NCBI RefSeq assembly: GCF_024397975.1
Contig: NZ_CP073745.1
Coordinates: 1,390,501-1,454,500 of the forward strand
Direction: 5' to 3'
Length of the DNA stretch: 64,000 bases
Origin: Bacterioplanoides sp. SCSIO 12839
GTDB lineage: Bacteria; Pseudomonadota; Gammaproteobacteria; Pseudomonadales; Oceanobacteraceae
Shown here: positions 36,251-47,738 of the stretch, one piece after another
Layout of the letters: every line of letters begins with the position of its first letter
Numbering within the stretch: position 1 is the first letter of the stretch
Made by a program: the position numbers and the translations under genes
The notes under the pieces: model-generated
Seen by the model: only the letters and a program-made list of their open reading frames with translations
The model's database searches: none
What the model was told of the DNA's origin: nothing

Positions 36251-37132
36251 TTATTCGCTACCTGGCTCGGGGTTGTTATCAGCTCCACGGCTGGCATCAG
36301 GACTAAGTCTGTCGATTTCTGCCAGGTGGAGCTGAGAGGCCTCAGTCAGATCGCCCAGTTGTTGTAAAAATTGCTGGGCGGCTATTTGTTGTTTCTGCTC
36401 TGAGGTCCAATGCAAGCTTATTGAACCCGGCGGCCCGGAGTTGCACTGCGTCGTGCTGAGTTGCCCTTGCTCTTGTTCTAAAACCACCGCGACTCTGCGG
36501 GCGATGGCTTCCCCTGAATCAATCCAGTGAATGTGCGGCCAGTGCTGATGTAATTGTGGCTTTAATAATGGAAAGTGAGTGCAGCCTAAAACCACGTGAG
36601 ACATTTGTGGAAACTGGTCAAACCAGGGTTGCAGGTGGTCTTTTAAACCAGTAACTGGGTCGCCATTCAGTAAAAAATCTTCCGCCCAATAAACCAATTC
36701 ACTGCTGCCAAAACGGTCTACTTTACAGTGCTCGGCAAAGTCCTGAATTAAGTCATTAATATAAAGGCGTTCGACGGTTGCCGGTGTCGCCAATAAACCA
36801 ATGTGGCCTTGCTGTGCCAGTTTTGCTGCGGGTTTGATCGCCGGTACAACACCCACTACCGGGATGTCTAATATTTGACGTAATGCTGGCAGCGTCAGTG
36901 TGCTGGCGGTGTTACAGGCAATAACCAGTACATCGGGGGCTAGTTGATTTACGGCGTTGAGGCACACCTGAAGTACGCGGTGAGCCAGTTCATCATCCGA
37001 TTTGGTGCCATAAGGAAACGCGGCATCATCCATGACATAACGCAAATTAAGCGGTTGCGAATGCAGGCGCACTTGTTGCAGTACACTCAGGCCGCCAACG
37101 CCTGAGTCAAAAAACAGTACAGATTGCGTCAT
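36251..37132 (-). CDS. murI: Glutamate racemase
   Basis: 293 residues. N-terminus FFDSGVGGLSVLQ; catalytic cysteines C73 (IACNTAST) and C184 (LGCTHFPLL). It makes D-glutamate for peptidoglycan. The last 25 residues (LSPDASRGADNNPEPGSE) are a polar extension. Divergent from the GGDEF gene at 37283. Confidence 0.95.
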   Translation of the reverse strand: MTQSVLFFDSGVGGLSVLQQVRLHSQPLNLRYVMDDAAFPYGTKSDDELAHRVLQVCLNAVNQLAPDVLVIACNTASTLTLPALRQILDIPVVGVVPAIKPAAKLAQQGHIGLLATPATVERLYINDLIQDFAEHCKVDRFGSSELVYWAEDFLLNGDPVTGLKDHLQPWFDQFPQMSHVVLGCTHFPLLKPQLHQHWPHIHWIDSGEAIARRVAVVLEQEQGQLSTTQCNSGPPGSISLHWTSEQKQQIAAQQFLQQLGDLTEASQLHLAEIDRLSPDASRGADNNPEPGSE

Positions 37133-37282
37133 TGAATTACAGGATGCAGTGAATTAGGGATGTTGGAAAAGCGCGGCAGTCTAGCAAAGAAACGCAAAAT
37201 TATCCGCTAATTTCATGGATTGGCAGGTGAAATTGAAACAACCAACTATACTGATGACAACGATCAATGGAGCTGTACCTGA

Positions 37283-38278
37283 GTGGAACTTACGGAGCTG
37301 CTTGAAAATGCCAGGCGCAATGAAGCGCTGCTACGACGCCTTCAGGCTTTTGAACTACAACTATTATCTTGCCAGACCTGGCTGGATTTCCTGACTCTGT
37401 TATTAGATGGTCTGCCCAGTCAGTTTGATCTGGATGCTGCGACGTTGAAGGTCTGTGATCCTGACGGTGATCTGAAGGCCGCGATGTTGCAGTCACTGGA
37501 TATCGAGCAAGGGGTGCTGCTCAATCAACTCGAGTTTCAGGGTCGTATTCCCCGGATTGAAGCCCAGGCGGTGACACCGCCACCGCCATGGAAAAGCGGC
37601 CTGGCGTTACCTCTGGTTCGCAATGAGGTGTATTTGGGCCAGTTGCGCTTGTATTCCAGTAATCCTGAACGCTTTCAGCAAGGCATGGCAACGGACTTTA
37701 TGCAGCACCTGGCTGCGGTTACCGCCGCTTGTCTGGTGATGGTGAAACAATCGGAGGAACAGGCTCGGCTGGCATTAACGGATCCATTGACCGGCGCTGA
37801 AAACCGTCGCGGTTTTGAACGTGCTTATGACCGTGAATGGTCGCGTGGCCAACGTCAGTATCATGTGTTTGCCATGATTCTGCTGGATATTGATCACTTT
37901 AAAAAAGTGAATGATGTACATGGTCATGGTACTGGTGATCGGGTTTTAAAGCAGTTGTGTAAAACCATGAAGGGTGTGATGCGTCCGACGGATCATATTG
38001 GTCGGTTAGGCGGCGAGGAATTTGCACTGATTCTGCCAGGCTGTCAGCCTGATCAGTTGTCTAAAGTCGTCGAGCGTGTGCAACAAGCAATTCGTGGTAT
38101 GCGGGTTGAAAATGATCTGGGTAAAATTGTACCGCTAACCGCCTCCGGCAGTTATATTTCCATTACCCCAAGGCCGCACCAGGAGCTTAAACTAGCGCAG
38201 GTGCTGGACTTCCTCGATACCTACCTTTATCAGGCTAAAAAACAAGGACGAAACCGCTTTTTAAGTGTTGAACAATAA
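37283..38278 (+). CDS. Diguanylate cyclase with GAF-like sensor
   Basis: 331 residues from GTG 37283; the nearby ATG 37267 is in another frame and soon stops. A DUF484/GAF-like N-terminal domain (about 15-155) is followed by a GGDEF domain (about 165-328). Its active loop is GRLGGEEFALILPG and the inhibitory-site motif RPTD lies five residues before it, so product inhibition is expected. It makes cyclic-di-GMP from GTP in the cytoplasm; the signal is unknown. It is divergent from murI. Confidence 0.88.
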   Translation: MELTELLENARRNEALLRRLQAFELQLLSCQTWLDFLTLLLDGLPSQFDLDAATLKVCDPDGDLKAAMLQSLDIEQGVLLNQLEFQGRIPRIEAQAVTPPPPWKSGLALPLVRNEVYLGQLRLYSSNPERFQQGMATDFMQHLAAVTAACLVMVKQSEEQARLALTDPLTGAENRRGFERAYDREWSRGQRQYHVFAMILLDIDHFKKVNDVHGHGTGDRVLKQLCKTMKGVMRPTDHIGRLGGEEFALILPGCQPDQLSKVVERVQQAIRGMRVENDLGKIVPLTASGSYISITPRPHQELKLAQVLDFLDTYLYQAKKQGRNRFLSVEQ

Positions 38279-38366
38279 TGCTCTGAGCATCGAATACTGA
38301 CGTGCATCAAGGCCATTTTTGAGCAATATATTAATGTATGCTCATCAACGAAAAAAAGGAGGGAAT

Positions 38367-39194
38367 ATGTCTGAAATCATCGAACATCCGCCGTTAATTG
38401 TTCCGGATACGGAAATCGAAAAAACGCCACACCTGCCTTACGGTGAGCGCATCTCTCGTTCTCAATATGAAAAGGAAAAGAAGCAGTTACAGATTGAGCT
38501 GCTGAAAATGCAAGGTTGGGTGAAAGAAACCGGTCAGAAGGTGGTGATTCTTTTTGAAGGTCGTGATGCGGCCGGTAAGGGTGGTGCCATCAAACGCTTT
38601 ATGGAACACCTGAATCCTCGGGGTGCGCGTGTTGTGGCACTGGAAAAACCGAGTGACATCGAAAAAACCCAATGGTATTTCCAACGCTACATTCAGCATT
38701 TACCAGCAGAAGGTGAAATTGTTCTGTTGGACCGTTCCTGGTACAACCGTGCTGGTGTAGAGCGTGTGATGGGCTTTTGTAAAAACTCAGAATATCTGGA
38801 GTTTATGCGTGAGGTTCCTGAACTGGAGCGCATGTTTGTTCGCTCAGGTGTTCACCTGTTCAAATTCTGGTTCTCAGTCAGCCGCCATGAGCAGCTGCGT
38901 CGTTTCCAGAAGCGTCAGGTTGATCCACTGAAACAGTGGAAACTGAGCCCGATTGACCTTGCGTCTCTGGATAAGTGGGATGATTACACCGAAGCCAAAG
39001 AAGCGATGTTCTATTACTCCAATCACATGGATGCACCATGGACTGTGGTTCGTTCCGACGATAAAAAACGTGCTCGTTTGAACACCATGCGTGAAGTATT
39101 GAACCGCCTTGACTACACCAATAAGTCAACTGAGCATGATCTGACTCCGGATCCGCTGATCATTCAGCCAGCGACTCAGGCGATGGATTGTTAA
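38367..39194 (+). CDS. ppk2: Polyphosphate kinase 2
   Basis: 275 residues from ATG 38367, chosen for its strong AAGGAGGG ribosome binding site; the frame is open 16 codons further up. Walker A GRDAAGKGG (65-73), lid region RVVALEKPSDIEKTQWYFQRYI and Walker B LLDRSWYNRAGVERVMGF (120-136) are intact. Size and motifs fit class I PPK2, which uses polyphosphate to phosphorylate nucleoside diphosphates. It is followed 56 bp later by a small conserved gene on the same strand. Confidence 0.93.
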   Translation: MSEIIEHPPLIVPDTEIEKTPHLPYGERISRSQYEKEKKQLQIELLKMQGWVKETGQKVVILFEGRDAAGKGGAIKRFMEHLNPRGARVVALEKPSDIEKTQWYFQRYIQHLPAEGEIVLLDRSWYNRAGVERVMGFCKNSEYLEFMREVPELERMFVRSGVHLFKFWFSVSRHEQLRRFQKRQVDPLKQWKLSPIDLASLDKWDDYTEAKEAMFYYSNHMDAPWTVVRSDDKKRARLNTMREVLNRLDYTNKSTEHDLTPDPLIIQPATQAMDC

Positions 39195-39250
39195 GAACAC
39201 ACTAAGTTGTTAATGACTAGTAAGATGTTAAAGGCTAAGAGGTAAACACT

Positions 39251-39478
39251 ATGCATGATCGTCCACATAAACCTCACGCTGACCGAATTGTGAAGCAATT
39301 TCGTGAAGAAGTTGGTGCCAGAATTTCAGCTGAAGTGAGTGATAAGGATTTTGATGGCTTATCGGTAATGATTGAGTCAGCACTTAATACTGCAGTAATG
39401 GATGCACTCAACACGACGGTTGAAGAAATTCAGCAACTGGCTGATCACACACGTAAGCGTGCCTCGGGAGAGGTTTAA
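39251..39478 (+). CDS. Small conserved hypothetical protein
   Basis: 75 residues, mostly helical and charged (HADRIVKQFREEVGARISAEVSDKDFDGLSVMIESALNTAV), with no signal or membrane segment. The ribosome binding site AGAGG and the strong terminator right after it support a real gene. Function is not recognised. It is probably cotranscribed with ppk2 and ends before smc. Confidence 0.7.
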   Translation: MHDRPHKPHADRIVKQFREEVGARISAEVSDKDFDGLSVMIESALNTAVMDALNTTVEEIQQLADHTRKRASGEV

Positions 39479-39513
39479 CCACTCAAGCGTCCATTGTGAT
39501 GCTTTAAACGATC

Positions 39514-39538
39514 AGAGGCACTTCGGTGCCTCTTTTTG
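39514..39538 (+). terminator. Intrinsic terminator with TTCG loop
   Basis: Stem AGAGGCAC (39514-39521), loop TTCG, GTGCCTCT (39526-39533), then a T-run. It ends the ppk2/hypothetical transcript and separates it from smc. Confidence 0.92.
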
Positions 39539-39637
39539 TTATTGCTGGTTTCGTTACTGCTGGTTTTGTTGCTGCCGGTTTGCAGTGATAAACTGCCGCC
39601 TTTGACTCCGACTGAATCACAGGAAAGATCACGTCTT

Positions 39638-42600
39638 ATGCGCTTAAAAGCGATCAAGCTGGCTGGCTTTAAATCCTTTGTTGACCCAACAACCGTGCCG
39701 TTTAATACCAATATGACGGGCATTGTTGGGCCGAACGGTTGTGGTAAATCCAATACCATTGACGCGGTGCGTTGGGTGATGGGCGAAAGCTCAGCCAAGT
39801 ACCTGCGTGGCGATGCCATGACCGATGTGATCTTTAACGGCTCGGCTGAACGTAAGCCCGTCGGTAAAGCCAGTGTTGATCTGATCTTTGATAACTCCGA
39901 TGGCACCTTGCGTGGTGAATACGCTGCCTACAGCGAAATCAGCCTGCGCCGTCAGGTGACCCGTGATGGACAATCCAGTTATTACCTCAATGGCACTAAG
40001 TGCCGTAAAAAAGACATTACCGATATTTTCCTCGGCACCGGTTTAGGCCCGCGTTCTTACGCCATTATCGAGCAGGGCATGATCTCGCGTTTGATTGAAG
40101 CCAAGCCCGAAGAGCTGCGGGTGTATGTGGAAGAAGCGGCCGGTATTTCCAAGTACAAAGAGCGCCGTCGTGAAACCGAAAACCGCATGCGCCGTACCAA
40201 TGAAAATCTGGAGCGCTTGCAGGATATTCGTGAAGAGCTGGAGCGTCAGTTATCGCACCTGAAACGCCAGGCCGATGCGGCTGAAAAGTACAAGGAATAT
40301 AAGGCTCAGGAGCGCGAGAAAAAAGCTCAGCTACAGGCGCTTAAATGGCAGATTCTGGATAACGATTACCGCCAGCGTGAGCAGCAAATTGCCCAGCATC
40401 AGGTGCAGTTTGAAGCCCATACGGCAGAGCAACGCTCAGCCGATGCCGATATCGAAGCCTTGCGCTTAGAGCACACCGACAAAAGTGACGAATTTGCCAC
40501 GGCACAGGCAAAGTTCTACGAAATTGGCTCTCAGATTGCCCGTCAGGAGCAGAAGGTTGAACATCAGGCGCAAATGGCATTACAACTCGACCAGGAAATG
40601 GCTGAGGTTGAAAAGTCCATTCTCGATACCCAGCGCTCGTTGGAAGACGATCAGCTGCAATTGGAAGGCATTGTTGAAGAAAAGCTGATGCTCGAACCTG
40701 AGCTGGAAATGTTGTTGGCCGGTGAAGAAGAGTCGACAGAAGCATTAGCCGTGGCGGAAGAAAAACAACAGGGCTGGCAAGAACAATGGGAGCAGTTTAC
40801 CCAACGAGCGTCTGAACCAACCCGCCAGGCCGAAGTTGCGCAAACACGCATGCAAAATATTGAGCAGCAGCTGTCGCGTTTGCAACAACAGATTAGCCGC
40901 CTGCAGGATGAGAAGCGTGAACTGGCGGAAAACCCGGAATTAGAAGAAATTCAGCTGCTGCAAGAAGAAGTTTCAGAACAGGAAATGGCCTCTGAAGGTT
41001 TGCAGGAGCGGGTTGATGAATTACAGCAACAGGTGCAGCAAAACCGTGAACAGCTCGATGCCCGCCGCCGCCAGCTAGAAGATGGCAAAAATCAGCTGCA
41101 GCATTTTATTAATCGTAAAGCCACGTTGGATGCCTTACAAAAAGCCGCTCTGGGCGAAGGTTCCGAGGCGGTCAGTCATTGGCTGGAAAGCCATCAGCTG
41201 TCTCGTAAACCACGGCTGGCGGAACAACTGCATGTGGATGAAGGTTGGGAACGCGCGGTCGAAACCGTGCTGGGCGATTATTTACAAGCAGTGGTGATTG
41301 ATGACCTTGATCCAACGCAGCACTGGTTAGGTAATTTAAAAGAAGGTCAGTTAGCGCTTTGGCAACACGCTGTTGAGCAGGGGCAGCATGCGATTGAACA
41401 GGGGCAGCACGCCATTGGGCAAGGACAAGAGGCCGTTGAAGCAAATTCCCTGTTAAGCAAAGTGCGTAGTGAACAGGATGTCTCTGGTTTTCTGGCTCGG
41501 GTAAAAATCGCCAACGATTTACCCCAGGCGCTGGCCATGCGTTCACAACTGAGTGGCGATGAGTCGGTCATTACCCCTGAAGGTATCTGGCTGGGCAAGC
41601 AATGGTTGCGGGTTGCGAAGACCGCCGATGGTGAAGGCGGTGTGCTGGCGCGCCAGCAAGAGCTGGAGACCTTAGAAGAACAAATTGAAGAGCTGGATAT
41701 TCAGGTCGAAGAATGGGAAGTGGATCTGGAGGCTGATCAACTGAAACTGCGCAGTACCGAGCAGCAGCGCGAAGTGGCACAACGGGAATTGCAGCAGGCC
41801 AGCCAGCAGTTAATTCACCTGAAGTCGCAGTTATCCGGTAAGCAGGCCCGTGCCGAACAGTTTGCGTTACGCAGTGACAAGCTGGATCAGGATATTGCTG
41901 AAACCCGTGAATCTCAGGAGCTGGAGCGCGAAAGCCTGGAAGAAGTACGCCTGCAATGGCAGGAAGCGATGTCGGCCATTGATGAAGACAGTGGTCAGCG
42001 TGAGCGGTTACTGGCAGAAAAAACTCAGGTGCAACTGGCGCTGGATCAGGCGCGTATGGCCGCCGGACAAAACAAAGATCGCAGCCATCAATTGCAACTG
42101 CAGGTTCAGGGCTTATCCAGCAAAGAGCAGGGGCTGAATCAGGCGATTGAGCGCTTGGCGGCACAAATGCAGCGTTTACGTGAACGCCGTGACCAGATTG
42201 CCGCGAATCAGCAGCGTGACCACTCCCTCGATTTAGAAGAGTTAAAAGCTCAGCTGGAAGAGTTACTGGAACAGAAGCTCAGTGCCGAACAAGTGATGCA
42301 GGCTGCACGTCATGCGCTCGAAAGTGTCGACACTCAGTTACGTCAGTTGGAGCAGAAACGCGCTGACGCCGAGAAGAAAGCGCTGGAAGTCCGTAATGAG
42401 CTGGAAAAAGTACGGATGGAATGTCAGGCGCTGGATATTCGCCGTCAGGCGTTGGTGGAACAGCTTCAGGAAGCCAAACTCAGCCTGGAACAGGTATTGG
42501 AGACCATGCCGGAAGAGGCTGACCCCGATATCTGGCAACAAGAGCTGCAAAAACTGGCGGAGCGCATTCAGCGTTTGGGTGCGATTAACCTGGCTGCGAT

Positions 42601-43189
42601 CGAGGAATACAAAACTCAGTCAGAACGCAAAGTATATCTGGATGCACAACATGCCGACCTGGAGAAGGCGCTATCGACCTTAGAAGGCGCCATTCACAAA
42701 ATTGACCGTGAAACCCGCACCCGCTTCAAAGAAACCTTCGACAAGATGAATGCTGGTCTGGCCGAACTGTTCCCGAAAGTCTTTGGTGGTGGTCATGCTT
42801 CACTGGAGCTGACCGGCGATGACTTGCTCGATACCGGTGTAGCGATTATGGCGCGGCCACCGGGCAAGAAAAACAGCACCATTCATTTGCTCTCTGGTGG
42901 CGAAAAGGCGTTAACGGCGATTGCATTGGTCTTCTCGATCTTCCAGCTGAACCCGGCCCCGTTCTGTATGTTGGATGAAGTGGATGCACCTCTGGATGAC
43001 GCCAACGTTGGCCGTTATGCGCGTTTGGTTAAAGCCATGTCAGAAAAGGTGCAGTTCATCTATATCACCCACAATAAGATTGCTATGGAAAAAGCATCGC
43101 AGCTGATGGGGGTAACCATGCATGAGCCCGGTGTATCGCGATTAGTGTCTGTTGATGTCGAAGAAGCGGCGGAAATGATTGACCAATAA
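39638..43189 (+). CDS. smc: Chromosome segregation protein SMC
   Basis: 1183 residues from ATG 39638, where the conserved MRLKAIKLAGFKSFVDPT begins; the 34 open codons before it are leader and terminator. Walker A GPNGCGKSNTIDAVRW (about 30-45), long coiled coils, a hinge (about 510-660), the signature LLSGGEKALTAIAL and Walker B FCMLDEVDAPLDDAN near the C-terminus. The hinge contains an internal heptad-like repeat (HAVEQGQ / HAIEQGQ / HAIGQGQ, residues about 577-600) not expected there. SMC condenses and separates chromosomes. It is first in the smc-zipA-ligA block. Confidence 0.95.
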   Translation: MRLKAIKLAGFKSFVDPTTVPFNTNMTGIVGPNGCGKSNTIDAVRWVMGESSAKYLRGDAMTDVIFNGSAERKPVGKASVDLIFDNSDGTLRGEYAAYSEISLRRQVTRDGQSSYYLNGTKCRKKDITDIFLGTGLGPRSYAIIEQGMISRLIEAKPEELRVYVEEAAGISKYKERRRETENRMRRTNENLERLQDIREELERQLSHLKRQADAAEKYKEYKAQEREKKAQLQALKWQILDNDYRQREQQIAQHQVQFEAHTAEQRSADADIEALRLEHTDKSDEFATAQAKFYEIGSQIARQEQKVEHQAQMALQLDQEMAEVEKSILDTQRSLEDDQLQLEGIVEEKLMLEPELEMLLAGEEESTEALAVAEEKQQGWQEQWEQFTQRASEPTRQAEVAQTRMQNIEQQLSRLQQQISRLQDEKRELAENPELEEIQLLQEEVSEQEMASEGLQERVDELQQQVQQNREQLDARRRQLEDGKNQLQHFINRKATLDALQKAALGEGSEAVSHWLESHQLSRKPRLAEQLHVDEGWERAVETVLGDYLQAVVIDDLDPTQHWLGNLKEGQLALWQHAVEQGQHAIEQGQHAIGQGQEAVEANSLLSKVRSEQDVSGFLARVKIANDLPQALAMRSQLSGDESVITPEGIWLGKQWLRVAKTADGEGGVLARQQELETLEEQIEELDIQVEEWEVDLEADQLKLRSTEQQREVAQRELQQASQQLIHLKSQLSGKQARAEQFALRSDKLDQDIAETRESQELERESLEEVRLQWQEAMSAIDEDSGQRERLLAEKTQVQLALDQARMAAGQNKDRSHQLQLQVQGLSSKEQGLNQAIERLAAQMQRLRERRDQIAANQQRDHSLDLEELKAQLEELLEQKLSAEQVMQAARHALESVDTQLRQLEQKRADAEKKALEVRNELEKVRMECQALDIRRQALVEQLQEAKLSLEQVLETMPEEADPDIWQQELQKLAERIQRLGAINLAAIEEYKTQSERKVYLDAQHADLEKALSTLEGAIHKIDRETRTRFKETFDKMNAGLAELFPKVFGGGHASLELTGDDLLDTGVAIMARPPGKKNSTIHLLSGGEKALTAIALVFSIFQLNPAPFCMLDEVDAPLDDANVGRYARLVKAMSEKVQFIYITHNKIAMEKASQLMGVTMHEPGVSRLVSVDVEEAAEMIDQ

Positions 43190-43380
43190 TTGACGTGTCA
43201 GTCATTTGACTCAAAAACTGTAAAATTCGCTAAGAAAAGTAGCAGAATATCCGGGTGGGGTCTGTCATCAGTCTCAGGCTTATGACACACTTATCCGTTA
43301 ATCTGCCCTGCAAGTAAATCGGAGTTCGCAGGGGGATTGAGTTATTAATTTTTGTGTCATTGAAAAAGTTAGAGGCAATT

Positions 43381-44760
43381 ATGGAATGGAGCTGGCGCAC
43401 CGTAATGATCCTGATTGGATTAGTGGTGATGATCGCAATCCTGATTGATGGTTTTCGTCGTATGCGTCGTGCACGCGCTGAAGCCTTGAGATTGGATGTC
43501 TCGCATGATTTTAAGTTCCCTGAAGAGGGCTATAACCCGGAGCTTCCTGGCGAGGTTCGTGTTGTTGGCGAAACGCCTGCGACCAACGAAGCTCCGATTG
43601 CAGACGAGCTTGTTTCGATTGCAGACGAGTCTGTCTCAAAAGCTTCGCAAGTAACTGAAGAGCAGGCAGCCGTTACCGAGCCTGCTTTTGCTGACTCTGA
43701 TTCCTTTGAAAATATCACCACGACGCTGGAAAACGACACCGCAGACGATATTGAACTGCCGGTATTTTCTGCTCTGGAAGGTGATGAACTGGCTTCCACG
43801 CCTGAACCTGAAGGTATCTTGAGTGTTGATGAGTCGGTTACTAACGATCTGAGTGATGTTGTTTCTGAATCAGGTGATCATTCGGGCCAGCTGAAAGAAA
43901 CTGTCATTGCAGCCGATGAGCCTATTGAGGCCGTCGAAGAGCCTGCTCCCGTGAATCTGGATGAACAGGTACCGGTATTACTGGACGTTGAAGAGCTGGG
44001 TGAAGAAACCAGTGTTGTGGTTGAAACGGCATCAACAAGTGCTGAAACGCTTCAGGCTGAAGAGGAAGTTGAAGAAGTTCTGACTGCGAATGAGTCAACT
44101 GAATCAGTGCCAGAGCAAACTGAGCTGTCAATGTCTGCTGAGCATGAAGAGCTGCTGGATGATGTGGAAACACAAAACACAGTTGAAGAAGCCGCAGCCG
44201 AAGCATTAGTTCAGGATGAAATGCCAGAGCCACTGGCAGAGACGGTACAAATCATCACTCAGCCAGTGAATTTTGCTGGCAGCAATGCAGAAATTCTGGC
44301 TCATCGCCCACCGGCAGAGGTGGTTTTGGTGATTCATGCAATTTCACGTACCACTGAAGGGTTTAAGGGCAGTGACTTAATTTATCTGTTTAACTCCTGC
44401 GACCTGCGCTACGGCGAAAAAAATATCTTTCATCGTTTTGAAGAAAAAGACGGTGAAGGTTGTATTCAGTTCTCCGTTTCACAGAGCCATGAGCCCGGCA
44501 CTTTTGAACCCGCTAAAATGGCCGACCAGACGTTCCGTGGCTTAAGCTTCTTTATGAGCTTACCGGGTGCCAGCCGTCCGCTGGAAGCCTATGAGGCCAT
44601 GTATGAAATGGCGATGGTGGTTTCCCGTAATTTACAGGCGGATGTACTGGATGAAAGCCAGAGTGCATTAACGCCGCAAACGGTTGAAGCCAACCGTGAA
44701 GAAATCATGACCTTTGAACGTCATCAGCATTTACTGATGAAGAAGCAAGGTACTCGATAA
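43381..44760 (+). CDS. zipA: Cell division protein ZipA
   Basis: 459 residues from ATG 43381 (AGAGG upstream). An N-terminal membrane helix (about 6-23) with no signal cleavage is followed by a basic stretch. A roughly 290-residue acidic Glu/Val/Ser-rich linker is longer than usual. The C-terminal FtsZ-binding domain (about 320-450) has DLIYLFNSCDLRYGEKNIFHRF and FRGLSFFMSLPGA. It tethers FtsZ to the membrane. It lies between smc and ligA, as in Pseudomonas and relatives. The linker is the variable part; both ends are well conserved. Confidence 0.92.
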   Translation: MEWSWRTVMILIGLVVMIAILIDGFRRMRRARAEALRLDVSHDFKFPEEGYNPELPGEVRVVGETPATNEAPIADELVSIADESVSKASQVTEEQAAVTEPAFADSDSFENITTTLENDTADDIELPVFSALEGDELASTPEPEGILSVDESVTNDLSDVVSESGDHSGQLKETVIAADEPIEAVEEPAPVNLDEQVPVLLDVEELGEETSVVVETASTSAETLQAEEEVEEVLTANESTESVPEQTELSMSAEHEELLDDVETQNTVEEAAAEALVQDEMPEPLAETVQIITQPVNFAGSNAEILAHRPPAEVVLVIHAISRTTEGFKGSDLIYLFNSCDLRYGEKNIFHRFEEKDGEGCIQFSVSQSHEPGTFEPAKMADQTFRGLSFFMSLPGASRPLEAYEAMYEMAMVVSRNLQADVLDESQSALTPQTVEANREEIMTFERHQHLLMKKQGTR

Positions 44761-44795
44761 TACTAACTGTATGTTTTCTGATGATAGAAAACGTA

Positions 44796-47022
<2,227 letters not shown>

Positions 47023-47047
47023 CAGCTTTCTTAACAAGGGTTTATTC

Positions 47048-47692
47048 ATGATTCGTCGAATATCATTAATGTTGACAGTGGTTTTACTGGCCGCCTGTTC
47101 TACACCACAGCCTAAAAATATTGGTGATGTGTGTGAGATATTCGACGAATATTACGACTGGTATAACGCGTCAAAAGAAGTCGAAAAAAAGTACGGCATA
47201 CCAATTTCAGTCACGATGGCGTTTATTCATCAGGAATCCAAATTTATTGGTGATAATCGCCCGCCGCGGGAATGGTTTTTATGGATTATTCCCGGTCCTC
47301 GCCCTTCGTCGGCTTATGGTTACGCGCAGGCATTAGATTCTACCTGGGCCGAATATCAGAAGAACACGGGCCATTGGGGTGCAGACCGTGACGACTTTGA
47401 AGATGCCGTGGACTTTATCGGTTGGTATAACACCCGGACGATCAAACGTACCGGTATTCAGCCTCATGATGCCAATCGTTTATATTTGGCTTACCACGAT
47501 GGTGCTGGCGGTTATCTTCGTGGTACCTACAAAAACAAACCCTGGCTGATCAATGTTGCGAAAAAGGTCGATCGCCGAGCGCAGCAATACCAACGTCAAT
47601 TAGTGCAGTGCCAGGAAGACCTTGAACGTGGTTGGTTCTGGCGAACATTATTCGGTGAAGAGAAAAATCGTTTAACCGTGCCCCTCGCTTAA
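47048..47692 (+). CDS. Lytic transglycosylase lipoprotein (SLT fold)
   Basis: 214 residues from ATG 47048. Lipobox VLLAACSTPQ (Cys near residue 18). The SLT-type domain holds the likely catalytic Glu in MAFIHQESKFIGDNRPP (about residue 62), followed by SSAYGYAQALDSTWAEYQ and LYLAYHDGAGGYLRGTY. It cleaves peptidoglycan at the outer-membrane inner face. It follows ligA by 25 bp and may be cotranscribed. Family membership is clear; the exact subfamily is not. Confidence 0.85.
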   Translation: MIRRISLMLTVVLLAACSTPQPKNIGDVCEIFDEYYDWYNASKEVEKKYGIPISVTMAFIHQESKFIGDNRPPREWFLWIIPGPRPSSAYGYAQALDSTWAEYQKNTGHWGADRDDFEDAVDFIGWYNTRTIKRTGIQPHDANRLYLAYHDGAGGYLRGTYKNKPWLINVAKKVDRRAQQYQRQLVQCQEDLERGWFWRTLFGEEKNRLTVPLA

Positions 47693-47738
47693 ACACACCT
47701 CATTTGAATAGGGCAGGCTGTGTACCGTTTAGCTGGAG

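Noticed and set aside
39536-39637. Hydrophobic N-terminal extension of SMC
   Set aside because: It reads through the tail of a terminator, has no ribosome binding site, and SMC proteins begin at MRLKAIKLAGFKSF.
41172-42164. Long antisense frames within smc
   Set aside because: They mirror the biased codons of the coiled-coil gene and have no recognisable domain.
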